A stretch of DNA of 64,000 bases from JBBPYC01 sp965218765 (GTDB lineage: Bacteria > Pseudomonadota > Gammaproteobacteria > Burkholderiales > Burkholderiaceae_C): positions 186,001-250,000 of the forward strand of contig CBDCLU010000004.1 in the NCBI GenBank assembly GCA_965218765.1, written 5' to 3'. The first letter of the stretch is position 1, and each line of letters starts with the position of its first letter. The notes under the pieces are model-generated. The model did not search any database. It was not told where the DNA came from and was given only the letters and a program-made list of their open reading frames with translations. Below are positions 24,853 to 32,649 of the stretch, piece after piece. The translations under genes were made by a program, and so were the position numbers.

Positions 24853-25512
24853 ATGCGCCGTGACGATCAACTCAAGCAGCGCATCGAAGCGAACCTGCAC
24901 GGCTTCCACGTGAATGCGCAGGACGTGGCGAACCGGCACCATGCGGCGGTCGCGGTCACGCTGGTGGACGAAGGCCACGGCGCCGATCTGCCGGGCTTGG
25001 CGCGCCCCGTGCGATGGAGCGATCAGGCCGCGCTGATCCTCACGCGCCGCTCAGCCGCGCTGCGCCATCATGCGGGCCAGTGGGCGCTGCCGGGCGGCCG
25101 GCTGGAGCCCGGTGAGACGGCCGAAACTGCTGCGCTGCGCGAGCTGCATGAGGAAGTCGATCTGCGGCTCGACGCATCGGCCGTGCTGGGCCGGCTCGAT
25201 GATTTCGTGACGCGCTCGGGCTTCGTGATCACGCCGGTCTTGCTCTGGGCCGGCGCAGCACGCGCGTTGACGCCGAACGCGGCCGAAGTCGCGAGCATCC
25301 ACCGCATCCCCGTCGAGGAGTTTCTGCGCGCCGATGCGCCGCTGCTAGAACCGCTTGCAGGCAGCGCGCAGCCGGTGCTGAAGATGCCGGTGGGCGCCAC
25401 CTGGATCGCGGCGCCGACGGCCGCGATCCTCTATCAGTTTCGCGAACTCTGCATCGAAGGGCGTGCCACCCGGGTCGCGCATTTCGAGCAGCCGACGTTC
25501 GCGTGGAAATGA
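24853..25512 (+). CDS. Nudix hydrolase (CoA pyrophosphatase-like)
   Basis: 219 residues. The Nudix box runs from about residue 82: GRLEPGETAETAALRELHEE, closing in VDL where the consensus has a small residue (usually Gly), a tolerated change. The preceding AALILTRRSAALRHHAGQWALPGG fits the CoA pyrophosphatase/NudL branch, which hydrolyses CoA and related nucleotides to phosphopantetheine and 3',5'-ADP. An N-terminal helical extension is present. It converges on galM with a 19-base gap, too short for separate terminators to be evident. Confidence 0.87.
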   Translation: MRRDDQLKQRIEANLHGFHVNAQDVANRHHAAVAVTLVDEGHGADLPGLARPVRWSDQAALILTRRSAALRHHAGQWALPGGRLEPGETAETAALRELHEEVDLRLDASAVLGRLDDFVTRSGFVITPVLLWAGAARALTPNAAEVASIHRIPVEEFLRADAPLLEPLAGSAQPVLKMPVGATWIAAPTAAILYQFRELCIEGRATRVAHFEQPTFAWK

Positions 25513-25531
25513 CGCCGGCGATTTCGGCGGC

Positions 25532-26626
25532 TCACCCCGGGCCTGCATCGGTGCCGAATCGGTAGCGCGTCGAACTCGTGAACGTCTGCCCGGGTCGCAG
25601 CACGGTCGACGGGAAGTCCGGGCGGTTCGGCGAATCGGGACAGTGCTGCGGCTCCAGGCTGATGCCGTCCCCCTGCCGATACAGCGCGCCCTGGCTGCCG
25701 AGCAGGCTGCCATCCAGCAGGTTGCTGGAATAGAACTGCAGCGCGGGCTCGGTGGTGTCGATCTCGAGCCAGCGGCCGGACGCGTCATCCGCAAGCCGGG
25801 CGGCGAACGCAAGGCCGTCAGCGCCGGCCACGCGGTCCAGCATCAGGCAGTGGTCATACCCGTGGCTGCGCGCGAGTTGCGTAGAACCATCACGGATGCG
25901 CTCGTCCACCCGGGTCGGCTGCCGAAAGTCGAACGGCGTGCGGTCGACCGCTTCGATCTGCAGCGGAATCTGCTGCGCGTCCACCGCAAGGAACCGGCTC
26001 GCCGCGATCTGCAGCCGATGATCCAGCGCGCTGCCGCCGCCAGTTAGGTTGAAGTATTCGTGATGCGTGAGGTTGAGCACTGTGCTGCGATCGGTGGTGG
26101 CGCGCCAGTCGATGCGCCATTCGTGCTGCGGGCCCAGCGTGTAATGGACGTCGACTTCGAGCCGGCCGGGATAGCCGCCTTCGCCGTCTGCGCTCACGTG
26201 GTGCAACCGCAGGCCGACCGCGCCGGCCGCCGAAAGCGGCGCTTCCGAGACATCCCACCACTGCGTGGCGAACCCGTGCGTGCCGCCGTGCAGCGCGTTC
26301 GGTCCGTCGTTGCATTCGAGTTGATAGGGCACGCCGTCGAGCGTGAAACGCCCTCCGGCGATCCGGTTCGCAAAGCGGCCGACGATGACGCCGAAGTTCG
26401 GGTTGCGCGCCAGATAGTCGGACAGGTTGTCGAAACCGAGCACGACGTTCGCGCTGCGGCCATGCCGGTCCGGCACGCAGATCGACGTCACGATGCCGCC
26501 CAGGTTGATCGCTTTCAGCGTCATGCCGCGGCCGTTGTCGAGCGTGTATTCATGCACCGGGCGCCCGTCCGGCATCCGGCCGAACTCGCGGCGGCGCACG
26601 CTGGCGGCAGGGGGTTGCTGTGTCAT
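25532..26626 (-). CDS. galM: Aldose 1-epimerase
   Basis: 364 residues. The enzyme interconverts alpha and beta anomers of galactose or glucose. Landmarks are GRFANRIAGGRF, GPNALHGGTHGF (His), NLTHHEYFNLTG (second His region), the RSHGYDHCL segment, and the catalytic Glu in SLEPQHCPDSPN. Length is normal. I start at the ATG at 26626 (MTQQPPAAS); several in-frame starts exist upstream. There is no signal peptide from this start, so it is cytoplasmic. No sugar-catabolic genes are adjacent. Confidence 0.93.
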   Translation of the reverse strand: MTQQPPAASVRRREFGRMPDGRPVHEYTLDNGRGMTLKAINLGGIVTSICVPDRHGRSANVVLGFDNLSDYLARNPNFGVIVGRFANRIAGGRFTLDGVPYQLECNDGPNALHGGTHGFATQWWDVSEAPLSAAGAVGLRLHHVSADGEGGYPGRLEVDVHYTLGPQHEWRIDWRATTDRSTVLNLTHHEYFNLTGGGSALDHRLQIAASRFLAVDAQQIPLQIEAVDRTPFDFRQPTRVDERIRDGSTQLARSHGYDHCLMLDRVAGADGLAFAARLADDASGRWLEIDTTEPALQFYSSNLLDGSLLGSQGALYRQGDGISLEPQHCPDSPNRPDFPSTVLRPGQTFTSSTRYRFGTDAGPG

Positions 26627-26717
26627 CGCCGTAGTGTCGGTCACATCAGCGGCGCGCTGACCGACGCAGGCCTGCGCGTGGAACCGGCGCCCGGCGACAT
26701 CCGGCCCCACGCATCGC

Positions 26718-28670
26718 TCAGGCCAGTTGCGGCAGACCGGTGATGTAGCCGACCGCCGAACCGTGCTTGTCACGATAGTTGGCGCGGATCAGCGGGTCGA
26801 GCGTGGGCTTCACCACGTCGTGCAGCGGCGACTCCCAATCGCCCGCGTGCTGGAAGTTGCTCATGATGTAGGTGAAACCGTTCACGTCGTCGACCGCATG
26901 CAACCCGGTCGATTCGGCGCCGGCCGGGCAGGACAGGATGCGCTTGAGCGATTTGTCATCCACGTTGTAAGCCCAGAGGAAGTTGTTCACGTGCGTGTTG
27001 CTGTCTTCGCCGATGAACAGGGTGCGCAGCCGCTCTGAATACTTGAGATTGTCGGGCGTGGCGATCTTGTCGGGATTCGCAAAGTTGCCGAGCGCGTCCT
27101 GCGCCTTGAACTTGCCGCCGCCCAGGTCTTCGCTGATGAGCGCGGGCACGGGGGCCATGTCGACCGGCACCCAGTCGCTTGCGATCGCGTTGCCGGCCGA
27201 ATCCTTCTGCCCGCCGCGCAGATTCTGTGCATAGACCGCGCCGGAATACGGCCCTTCCACCTTCACGTCGCCCGAGCCGTTCAGCATGCTCGACTCGATC
27301 CGCGACATCGCGATGTAGGCGATCTTGTCTTTCGCATTGAACGTGGTGCCTTCCCACTTGGTGAAGCCGAGGCTGCCGCCTTTGAGCGCGGCATAACGAT
27401 GCGTTTCCAGGAAGCACGCGGCCTGCTCCATGCCGGGCTTGATCCTGATCCAGTTGAACTTGCCGCCGAACGGAATCTTGGTGAACGACGCATCACCGGG
27501 GTCGGCCGTCTTCACCTCCATGATGTCGGCGGGCTTGATGCCGCTGTCGATCAGCTTCCTGATGTCGGCGCTGCTGGTGGCGCCGAGTCTGATCCACGAC
27601 AACGTGGCCGCGCCCGGCCCGGTGCCGGACGTCTGGTTCCATTTGGCCGTGTACAGCGTGCCGCTGGACAGATCGCGCGCGCGGTCCGCGATGAACATGA
27701 ACGCGCCGCCGTTGGTCGCATCGTCGCCCATCAGCACGGTGCGCTCGTCGGGCAGCACCGCGACCAGCTCGTGCGAGATGCGGCCCATGCCGTAGTGCTT
27801 GACGATGCTGCCGGTGCCGTCCGGCTGCACCGTGACTTCGGGCAGGTGCCCGTAGTGATACGGGTTGGCGGTGGTCGGGTTGCCATACAGCGCGGTGCTG
27901 AATGCAGCCAACTGTGCGTTGCTCGCGGCGAACGCATCGGGCTCGTACTCTTCGCTCGACAGATGCGTGTTCCACGGCGACAGGCTTGCGCCGCAGGTGA
28001 TCCACAGACCGTTCACGCTGCTGGTGTCGACGTTGTGGTACTTCACGAGGTTCAGCTTGCCGGTGGCCTTGTCCTGGTCCAGGGTCAGCACCGCGATCGG
28101 CGACGGCAGCTGGCCGTATTTCGACTGTCCGGCCGCATCGGCCGAGGTGTATTCGAACTGCACCACCGCGAACACCGTGTTGCCGTTGATGCCGGTCACG
28201 GTCGGGTTGCCGAGCGTCAGCAGCGACATGCCGTCCGGGCTGTCCGAAAAGAACTGGCGCTGGTCTGGTGCGCTCGCATCCTTGATCGGCTGGTTGCGGA
28301 TGTCCCAGTAACTGCCGGCGACGATGCTGCCGCCCTTGCCGTCCGGCACTGCTGAGCCGGTGACGAAGAACGGTTCGTACTTGAGCGCAAAGGTCTGGCT
28401 GCTGCCGTCGCTGTAGTTCGCCACCAGGCTGGATCCCACGGTGGTGGTCGCCATCGCCTGCGGGTTCGCCAGGGTCGGCGCGGCCATTGACTGGAAGCCG
28501 GCGGACTTGAACGTTGCAGCCGAAGCAGCGTCATCGCTGCTGCCGCCACACGCGGACAGCGCGACGAACATCGGCGATGCGGACGCGATCGGCAGCAGCG
28601 GGGCACCGGTCAGCAATTGCAGCGCACGGCGGCGCGAAAAGGCTTTGCTGGGGGTCTGGGTGTTCGTCAT
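26718..28670 (-). CDS. PhoX-type alkaline phosphatase (DUF839), Tat-exported
   Basis: 650 residues. The N terminus has a twin-arginine-type signal (SRRRALQLLTG) that ends in a lipobox-like LSAC (ALSACGGSS), so it may be a Tat-exported lipoprotein. The body matches PhoX/DUF839: TCGASLSPWNTHLSSEEYEPD, GRISHELV, GDDATNGGAFMFIAD, and IGEDSNTHVNNFLWAY. PhoX enzymes remove phosphate from organic esters using calcium and iron. A Pho box lies about 50 bases upstream, which supports induction under phosphate limitation. The PhoD gene next door, in the same direction, fits this use. Confidence 0.88.
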   Translation of the reverse strand: MTNTQTPSKAFSRRRALQLLTGAPLLPIASASPMFVALSACGGSSDDAASAATFKSAGFQSMAAPTLANPQAMATTTVGSSLVANYSDGSSQTFALKYEPFFVTGSAVPDGKGGSIVAGSYWDIRNQPIKDASAPDQRQFFSDSPDGMSLLTLGNPTVTGINGNTVFAVVQFEYTSADAAGQSKYGQLPSPIAVLTLDQDKATGKLNLVKYHNVDTSSVNGLWITCGASLSPWNTHLSSEEYEPDAFAASNAQLAAFSTALYGNPTTANPYHYGHLPEVTVQPDGTGSIVKHYGMGRISHELVAVLPDERTVLMGDDATNGGAFMFIADRARDLSSGTLYTAKWNQTSGTGPGAATLSWIRLGATSSADIRKLIDSGIKPADIMEVKTADPGDASFTKIPFGGKFNWIRIKPGMEQAACFLETHRYAALKGGSLGFTKWEGTTFNAKDKIAYIAMSRIESSMLNGSGDVKVEGPYSGAVYAQNLRGGQKDSAGNAIASDWVPVDMAPVPALISEDLGGGKFKAQDALGNFANPDKIATPDNLKYSERLRTLFIGEDSNTHVNNFLWAYNVDDKSLKRILSCPAGAESTGLHAVDDVNGFTYIMSNFQHAGDWESPLHDVVKPTLDPLIRANYRDKHGSAVGYITGLPQLA

Positions 28671-28717
28671 AAGGTGGTGGAGTTGAAGAAGCAATGGCGG
28701 CACGTTAGCGGCCGTGT

Positions 28718-28735
28718 ATGAAAGTTTGTTGACAG
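28718..28735 (-). promoter_or_regulatory. Candidate PhoB-binding Pho box
   Basis: On the minus strand the sequence CTGTCAACAAACTTTCAT shows two seven-base direct repeats (CTGTCAA and CTTTCAT) separated by four bases, close to the Pho-box pattern CTGTCAT-N4-CTGTCAT. It lies 48 bases before the PhoX start. A weak -10, TAACGT, follows ten bases later. PhoB boxes normally replace the -35 in this way. Confidence 0.65.
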
Positions 28736-28746
28736 ACGAGAAGCCC

Positions 28747-28771
28747 AAAAAAAAGGGGCCACACGGGCCCC
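28747..28771 (-). terminator. Rho-independent terminator of the PhoD gene
   Basis: Read on the minus strand: GGGGCC, loop CGTGT, GGCCCC, then eight T. The six-pair GC stem and T-run follow the stop of the gene at 28799-30421 by about 28 bases. It separates PhoD transcription from PhoX, which has its own Pho box. Confidence 0.85.
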
Positions 28772-28798
28772 GGGAATGAATGCCGCCGAGCGTGCGCG

Positions 28799-30421
28799 TC
28801 AGCTTCGATGCGGCTCCAGGCTGCGCTTGAACACGGTGTTGCCGTCCAGGTCCTTCAACGCGACCTTGAACATGCGCGTCTTCGCGTCGATGTCCACCTG
28901 TCCGAAGAACTGCAGGCCGGCGAACGGCGAGGTGTTCTGCGCTTTCGGCGCGTTTTGATAGACCACTTCGGGGCCGAACGTGTTGTCGAGCGCATTCGGG
29001 CCGAAGCTGCCCGCGTTCAGCGGGCCCGCGACGAACTCCCAGAACGGCTTGAAGTCGGTGAACTGCGCGCGCTCCGGTGCGTAGTGGTGCGCAGCGCAGT
29101 AATGCACGTCGGCGGTGAGCCAGACCACGTTGTCGATGTGCTGCAGCGCCTTCAGCACTTCGGCGATCTCGAACTCGCGCCCGAGCACCGGGCCATCGCC
29201 GTTCGCCGAGTTCTCGAATTTCGGATTGCCTTGCGCGTCCTTGCCGTCACCGACCACCAGGCCCAGCGGCATGTCCGATGCGATCACTTTCCAGACCGCT
29301 TGCGATGCAGCGGTCTCGCGCTTGAGCCAGTCGAGCTGCGCGCGGCCCAGATAGGTGGTGTCCGGCCCCGGCTCGGCCTGCCGGTTTTGCGTGTTCGGGC
29401 CGCGGTAGCTGCGCATGTCGAGCACGAACACGTCGAGCAGCGGACCATAGGCAACCTTGCGGTAGACGCGCTCTTCGTCGTCCTGCCCGTGCGAGCGCAT
29501 CGGTGCATAGTCGAGGAACGCGCGAGTCGCACGCGCGACCAGCAGCGGCACGCTTTTTTCGCGGTAGCGCGCGTCGCCGGACAGGTCCTTCGACGGCGAC
29601 CAGTTGTTCATCACTTCATGGTCGTCCCACTGCCAGATCTGCGGCACCTCTGCGCTGAAGCGGCGCACGTTCTCATCGAGCAGGTTGTACGCGTAGCGCC
29701 CGCGAAATTCCTTCAACGTCTCGGCGACCTTGGAGACCTGCTCGGTCACGACGTTGCGCCAGATGCGGCCGTCTTCGGTTTGCTGCTCGGCTGCGATCGG
29801 GCCGTCCGCATAGATCGTGTCGCCCGAGTGCAGGAAGAAGTCCGGCCGTACTTGGCGCATCGCTTCGTAGATCCGCATGCCACCCACGTCGGGGTTGATG
29901 CCGAAGCCCTGGCCGGCCGTGTCGCCGGACCAGACGAAGCGCAGGTCGCGCGGCTGCGCAGGCGCAGTGCGGAAGCTGCCGGCAAGTGGCTCGGACCAGG
30001 CGCCCTTGGCGCCGCCCAGGTCCTCGAACATCGCGCGCACGAACAGCTCGCGATCCGCCGGCAGGCCGCGCAGATCGACGCGCGCGATATGGTCGTTGGT
30101 CTCAAGCGCGAGCGGCCCGCGCACGCGCGTTGCGCTATCGAACTTCGGATTCGTCGCATATTCGACCCAGAGCCGCGCGGGCCGGTCGCTGCGCGTCCAG
30201 AGCAGCGCGCGGTCGCCGGTCACGTCGCCGAACTGCAGCCCCGAAGGCCATTGCGGCCTGGCTGCGTCGCGCGTGACTACGGCGGGTGCGGTAGGGGTCT
30301 GGGCGCCAGCGCCACGGCCGGTCAGCAACGCAGCAGGCAATGCGGTCGAACCCAGCCAGGCGCCGGCGGTCTTGAGCAACAGACTGCGCCGGATCGGATC
30401 GGTCAGGAAATGGTGTCGCAC
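28799..30421 (-). CDS. phoD: Alkaline phosphatase D (PhoD family)
   Basis: 540 residues from a GTG preceded by GAGGACACATC. The N terminus is RHHFLTDPIRRSLLLKTAG, a twin-arginine-type signal, so the product is exported. An N-terminal PhoD domain (GDVTGDRALLWTRSD) is followed by the metallophosphoesterase core: VWSGDTAGQGFGI, LHSGDTIYADGP, WQWDDHEVMNNW and WLTADVHYCAAHHY. PhoD acts on phosphodiesters and monoesters and binds iron and calcium. The GTG with its ribosome site explains the signal better than the ATG at 30511. A terminator follows. Confidence 0.92.
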   Translation of the reverse strand: MRHHFLTDPIRRSLLLKTAGAWLGSTALPAALLTGRGAGAQTPTAPAVVTRDAARPQWPSGLQFGDVTGDRALLWTRSDRPARLWVEYATNPKFDSATRVRGPLALETNDHIARVDLRGLPADRELFVRAMFEDLGGAKGAWSEPLAGSFRTAPAQPRDLRFVWSGDTAGQGFGINPDVGGMRIYEAMRQVRPDFFLHSGDTIYADGPIAAEQQTEDGRIWRNVVTEQVSKVAETLKEFRGRYAYNLLDENVRRFSAEVPQIWQWDDHEVMNNWSPSKDLSGDARYREKSVPLLVARATRAFLDYAPMRSHGQDDEERVYRKVAYGPLLDVFVLDMRSYRGPNTQNRQAEPGPDTTYLGRAQLDWLKRETAASQAVWKVIASDMPLGLVVGDGKDAQGNPKFENSANGDGPVLGREFEIAEVLKALQHIDNVVWLTADVHYCAAHHYAPERAQFTDFKPFWEFVAGPLNAGSFGPNALDNTFGPEVVYQNAPKAQNTSPFAGLQFFGQVDIDAKTRMFKVALKDLDGNTVFKRSLEPHRS

Positions 30422-30556
30422 GATGTGTCCTCGGGTGTTGAGCGCACTCGGGGCCGAGGCGCTCGATACCGGGACTGTCGCCGCGTTGTGTGACACGACC
30501 GTGATGCACACGGTCGGTTCGTCATTCAGACCACGACGCGGATCGCCCGCTGTGGC

Positions 30557-32092
30557 TCAAGCCTCAGCCGTCTTAGGCTGCGGCTGCACATTGGCATGCT
30601 GGCGCCGCCGCAAATACCCCCAGACCGAGCCCATCACCATCAATGCGCAGACGCCCAGCGCGGTCGCGGTGATCGGGCGCTCGATGAACACATGGAAGTC
30701 GCCGCGCGACAACAGCAGCGTGCGGCGGAAGTTTTCTTCCAGCATCGGACCGAGCACGAGGCCCAGCAGGATCGGCACCACCTCGAAGCGCACCAGCATC
30801 ATCAGAAAACCGACCAGCCCGATACCAAGCAGCACGTAGACGTCGAACACGTTGTTGTTGGTGCTGTAGACGCCGATGCAGGTGAACAGCACGATGGCCG
30901 GAAACAGCAGCGGATACGGAATCGACAGCAGCCGCACCCACATGCCGATCAGTGGAATGTTCAGGATCACGAGGAAGACGTTGCCGATCCAGAAACTGAC
31001 GATCAGGCCCCAGAACAGTTCAGGGTGGCTGGTCAGCACCTGCGGGCCGGGCTGAATGCCCTGGATGATCAGTGCAGCGAGCATGAGCGCCATGATCGCG
31101 TCGCCGGGGATGCCTAAGGTCAACGTCGGGATGAACGAGGTGCCGACGCCCGCGTTGTTGCAGGCTTCCGGGCCGGCGATGCCTTCGATGGCGCCCTTGC
31201 CGAACTGCTCCGGGTGCTTGGAGATTTTTTTCTCCATCGCATACGACAGAAACGTCGCCATGCCGCCGCTGGTGCCCGGCAGGCCGCCAAAGAAGGAGCC
31301 TAAAGCGGAGCCCCGCAGCATCGGCCCGACGGAGCGGCGCCAGTCCTCACGCGTGGGCAGCTGGTCGCGCAAGGTGAAGCTCTGCTGCGCGGGCGACACG
31401 CGCGAGGTGTTGGCGCTCTTGATCACTTCGGTGACCGCAAACAGGCCCATCGCGATCGCCACCAGGCTGAAGCCGTCGGTCAGTTCGGGGATGTCGAAGC
31501 TGAAGCGCGCGACGCCGCTGTTCACGTCGGTGCCGACGATCCCCATGATCAGGCCCAGGATCATCATCGCCACGCCCTTGATCGGCGAGCCCTGGCCGAC
31601 GGTGGAGGCCGCAATCAGCCCCAGCAGCATCAGCGCGCAATATTCCGACGGCCCGAAGTTGAATGCGAACTCGGACAGCACCGGCGCGAACAGCATCAGC
31701 AGCACGATGCCGACGGCCGAGCCCCAGAACGACGCCACGCATTTCATGAACAGCGCAATGCCGCCGCGGCCCTGCTTGGCCATCGGAAAGCCGTCGAGCA
31801 CGTCGATCGCAGCCGCCGCATGTCCCGGCACGCCCAGCAGGATCGAACACGTGCCGCCTCCGTAGTCCGCGCCGAAGTAGACGCCCGCGAGCATGATCAG
31901 CGCGCCGGACGGCGGCAGGTGATAGGTGATCGGCAGCAGCAGCGAGATCGCGATCAGCGCGCCCAGCCCGGGCAGCACGCCGACCAGGCAGCCGAGGAAC
32001 ACGCCGAGAAAGCAGTACCAGAGATTGCTCAGCGATACTGCTTCGTGAAAGCCGAGCGAGAAGTTGGCCGCGAAGGTGGAAAACAGATCCAT
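30557..32092 (-). CDS. Tripartite tricarboxylate transporter, large permease TctA
   Basis: 511 residues with about 12 membrane segments. TctA landmarks are GVLPGLGALIAISLLLP, YFGADYGGGTCSILLGVPGHAAA, and GGLPGTSGGMATFLSYAMEKK, with a second related half later (GIPGDAIMALMLAALIIQGI). It is the main channel of a secondary transporter for carboxylates driven by an ion gradient. It starts four bases after tctB. The periplasmic receptor gene (TctC) is absent here; the only one in the window is at 53367. Confidence 0.94.
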   Translation of the reverse strand: MDLFSTFAANFSLGFHEAVSLSNLWYCFLGVFLGCLVGVLPGLGALIAISLLLPITYHLPPSGALIMLAGVYFGADYGGGTCSILLGVPGHAAAAIDVLDGFPMAKQGRGGIALFMKCVASFWGSAVGIVLLMLFAPVLSEFAFNFGPSEYCALMLLGLIAASTVGQGSPIKGVAMMILGLIMGIVGTDVNSGVARFSFDIPELTDGFSLVAIAMGLFAVTEVIKSANTSRVSPAQQSFTLRDQLPTREDWRRSVGPMLRGSALGSFFGGLPGTSGGMATFLSYAMEKKISKHPEQFGKGAIEGIAGPEACNNAGVGTSFIPTLTLGIPGDAIMALMLAALIIQGIQPGPQVLTSHPELFWGLIVSFWIGNVFLVILNIPLIGMWVRLLSIPYPLLFPAIVLFTCIGVYSTNNNVFDVYVLLGIGLVGFLMMLVRFEVVPILLGLVLGPMLEENFRRTLLLSRGDFHVFIERPITATALGVCALMVMGSVWGYLRRRQHANVQPQPKTAEA

Positions 32093-32096
32093 CGCG

Positions 32097-32558
32097 TCAC
32101 TCCAGGAACGTGAACGCCGGCAGCGTCATCTGCAACCCGACCGAGAAGATCAGCCAGGACAGGCCGGCCAGGAACACGCCGAGCAGCAGCGCGCGGGTCA
32201 GGCGAAAACCGCTGTTGGCAAACGCGGCGATCACGGTCATGACGAGCGCGGTGGGAACCAGCCCGACCCGCTCGATCAGCAGGCTGAACGCGAGGATCGC
32301 AAGCAGCACCGCGAGGAACGGCCGCAGCGCGAACGGCGGCGGCTCGAACGCATGCACGGTGCGCCGAAACGAGAACAGCACGACGATGAGCCCGAGGCCG
32401 GCCAGGATCCAGCCCAGCGCCGTCGGAAAAAAGCCCGGACCCATGCGCGCCGCGTCGCCCATCCGGTAATGGCTGGACGCATACAGCGCGACGAACAGGC
32501 CGACGGCCATCAGCGCCAGGCCGGCGATGAAGTCGCGGGTGTCAATGTGCTTGAGCAT
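32097..32558 (-). CDS. Tripartite tricarboxylate transporter, small subunit TctB
   Basis: 153 residues with four hydrophobic segments (DFIAGLALMAVGLFVALYAS, FFPTALGWILAGLGLIVVLF, and two more). Between the first two lies RMGDAARMGPGFFP, the usual TctB signature. It works with TctA from the next gene. I chose the ATG at 32558 (MLKHIDT), which leaves a normal TctB length; the spacing to a GGAG site upstream is a little long. Confidence 0.92.
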   Translation of the reverse strand: MLKHIDTRDFIAGLALMAVGLFVALYASSHYRMGDAARMGPGFFPTALGWILAGLGLIVVLFSFRRTVHAFEPPPFALRPFLAVLLAILAFSLLIERVGLVPTALVMTVIAAFANSGFRLTRALLLGVFLAGLSWLIFSVGLQMTLPAFTFLE

Positions 32559-32649
32559 GGGGGGGATGTCTCCGGGAAGAAGAAACAACAGTCAGAAACC
32601 ACGGCCAGCCAGGCTCTACGCCCGCGTGGCCGGCCAACCGGTGGTGCGG

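Noticed and set aside
28808..30493. 561-codon plus-strand frame opposite PhoD
   Set aside because: No recognisable motifs and biased composition; the PhoD active-site motifs on the minus strand explain the region.
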